From NCBI RefSeq assembly GCF_002078875.1, contig NC_034413.1:62798453-62862452 (forward strand): a DNA stretch of 64,000 nt, given 5' to 3'. The translations under genes and the position numbers were made by a program. Below are positions 63,413-64,000 of this stretch, piece by piece. The DNA comes from Numida meleagris (Eukaryota; Chordata; Aves; Galliformes; Numididae). The notes under the pieces are model-generated. The model was not told where the DNA came from. It did not search any database and saw only the letters and a program-made list of their open reading frames with translations. Within the stretch, counting starts at the first letter, position 1; each line of letters starts with the position of its first letter.

Positions 63413-64000
63413 TAATTTATGTAGAGGATAAATTTCCCCCCTCCACTGGAGAAGTATCCATGCTCAAAAGGAATGTTTTTTATAGGTGTGTTAGAGAAGA
63501 TACTGGGGACAGTGAACTGGCACCTGCAAAATATATTAAACAGTGAAATGAATGTAGCATATCATTATAACAGCTTTTGTGGGAGCTAAGCAGTGTTTGA
63601 GAGAGCTGGGCAAAACAAGAAATGGAAAAAAGGGGCCATATTCTTAGCAGGAGCTAATCCATGTAGCTCCCCAGATATCAACAGAGTAATGCTGATTTCT
63701 ACCAGCTGCAGATGTGACCCCGGTCACAGATCCCTGCTCCATCTCCCGTGCTGGGTGATGCTGGGAGGCCTTTTGCTGAAGTCTTGTCACCCAGGACCCC
63801 CTCGCTGAGCCGGGCCCCACGTGTTTACCCAGACCACACATTTCATCCTTGCCTCCTCAGTGCGCTACATCTGCCCCACGGGGTCACAGCACGTCGCACA
63901 GGAGCAGGCCGCAGTGACATGCTGGCCTGTAATCAGAAGTGGCACTGCACATCCAGGAGCAACAGAGAGAAAATGTTGAAAAAGTGATTTTTTTTTCCCC
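63413..64000. other. Intergenic, no gene recognised
   Basis: Short frames only. No exon or repeat is recognised up to the window edge. Confidence 0.4.

Overview
This window looks like nuclear DNA of a bird, most likely a galliform such as chicken. The repeats show this: about a dozen CR1 LINE 3' ends, with the 8-bp ATTCTATG-type tail and the A/T-rich start (AGAATCATAGAATCAT...) in reverse orientation, and solo retroviral LTRs. No mammalian SINEs are visible. There are no bacterial-type operons, CRISPR arrays or recognisable RNA genes. Most open frames are short chance frames.

Only one protein-coding gene can be identified with confidence: the 3' part of a C1q-like gene on the + strand at 26186-26785. 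Its gC1q domain is nearly complete, interrupted by one 132-bp phase-0 intron, and best fits C1QL2, a secreted synaptic organiser. The signal peptide, N-terminal cysteine region and collagen-like stretch are lost in an 876-base assembly gap (25310-26185) inside a very GC-rich CpG island. A plausible 3' UTR and ATTAAA polyadenylation signal follow at about 27340.

Left side (1-24 kb): a second CpG island lies at about 8.3-9.9 kb. On the - strand it carries a near-perfect splice donor (AG|GTGAGT, exon edge at 9032), as expected for a non-coding first exon of a gene running leftwards out of the window. C1QL2 and STEAP3 lie head to head in vertebrates, so this is a reasonable but unproven candidate for the STEAP3 promoter; no STEAP3 coding exon is seen. 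If so, bases 1-9030 would be its first intron, containing a solo LTR (1376-1904) and a CR1 copy. Between the two islands lie CR1 fragments, a CCCCAT-type minisatellite (13.2-13.4 kb) and a degenerate GGGACATG-type tandem repeat (13.9-14.0 kb).

Right side (27.4-64 kb): no gene is recognised. This is AT-richer intergenic sequence with scattered CR1 fragments and two solo LTRs of one family. Both LTRs have TG...CA ends and perfect 5-bp target duplications (GTGGC and GAGTC); one is nested inside an older CR1 copy. No previously undescribed biological system is evident. The points most worth checking are the missing C1QL2 exon sequence, the candidate head-to-head promoter, the LTR that could act as an alternative promoter for the leftward gene, and the nested LTR/CR1 structure.
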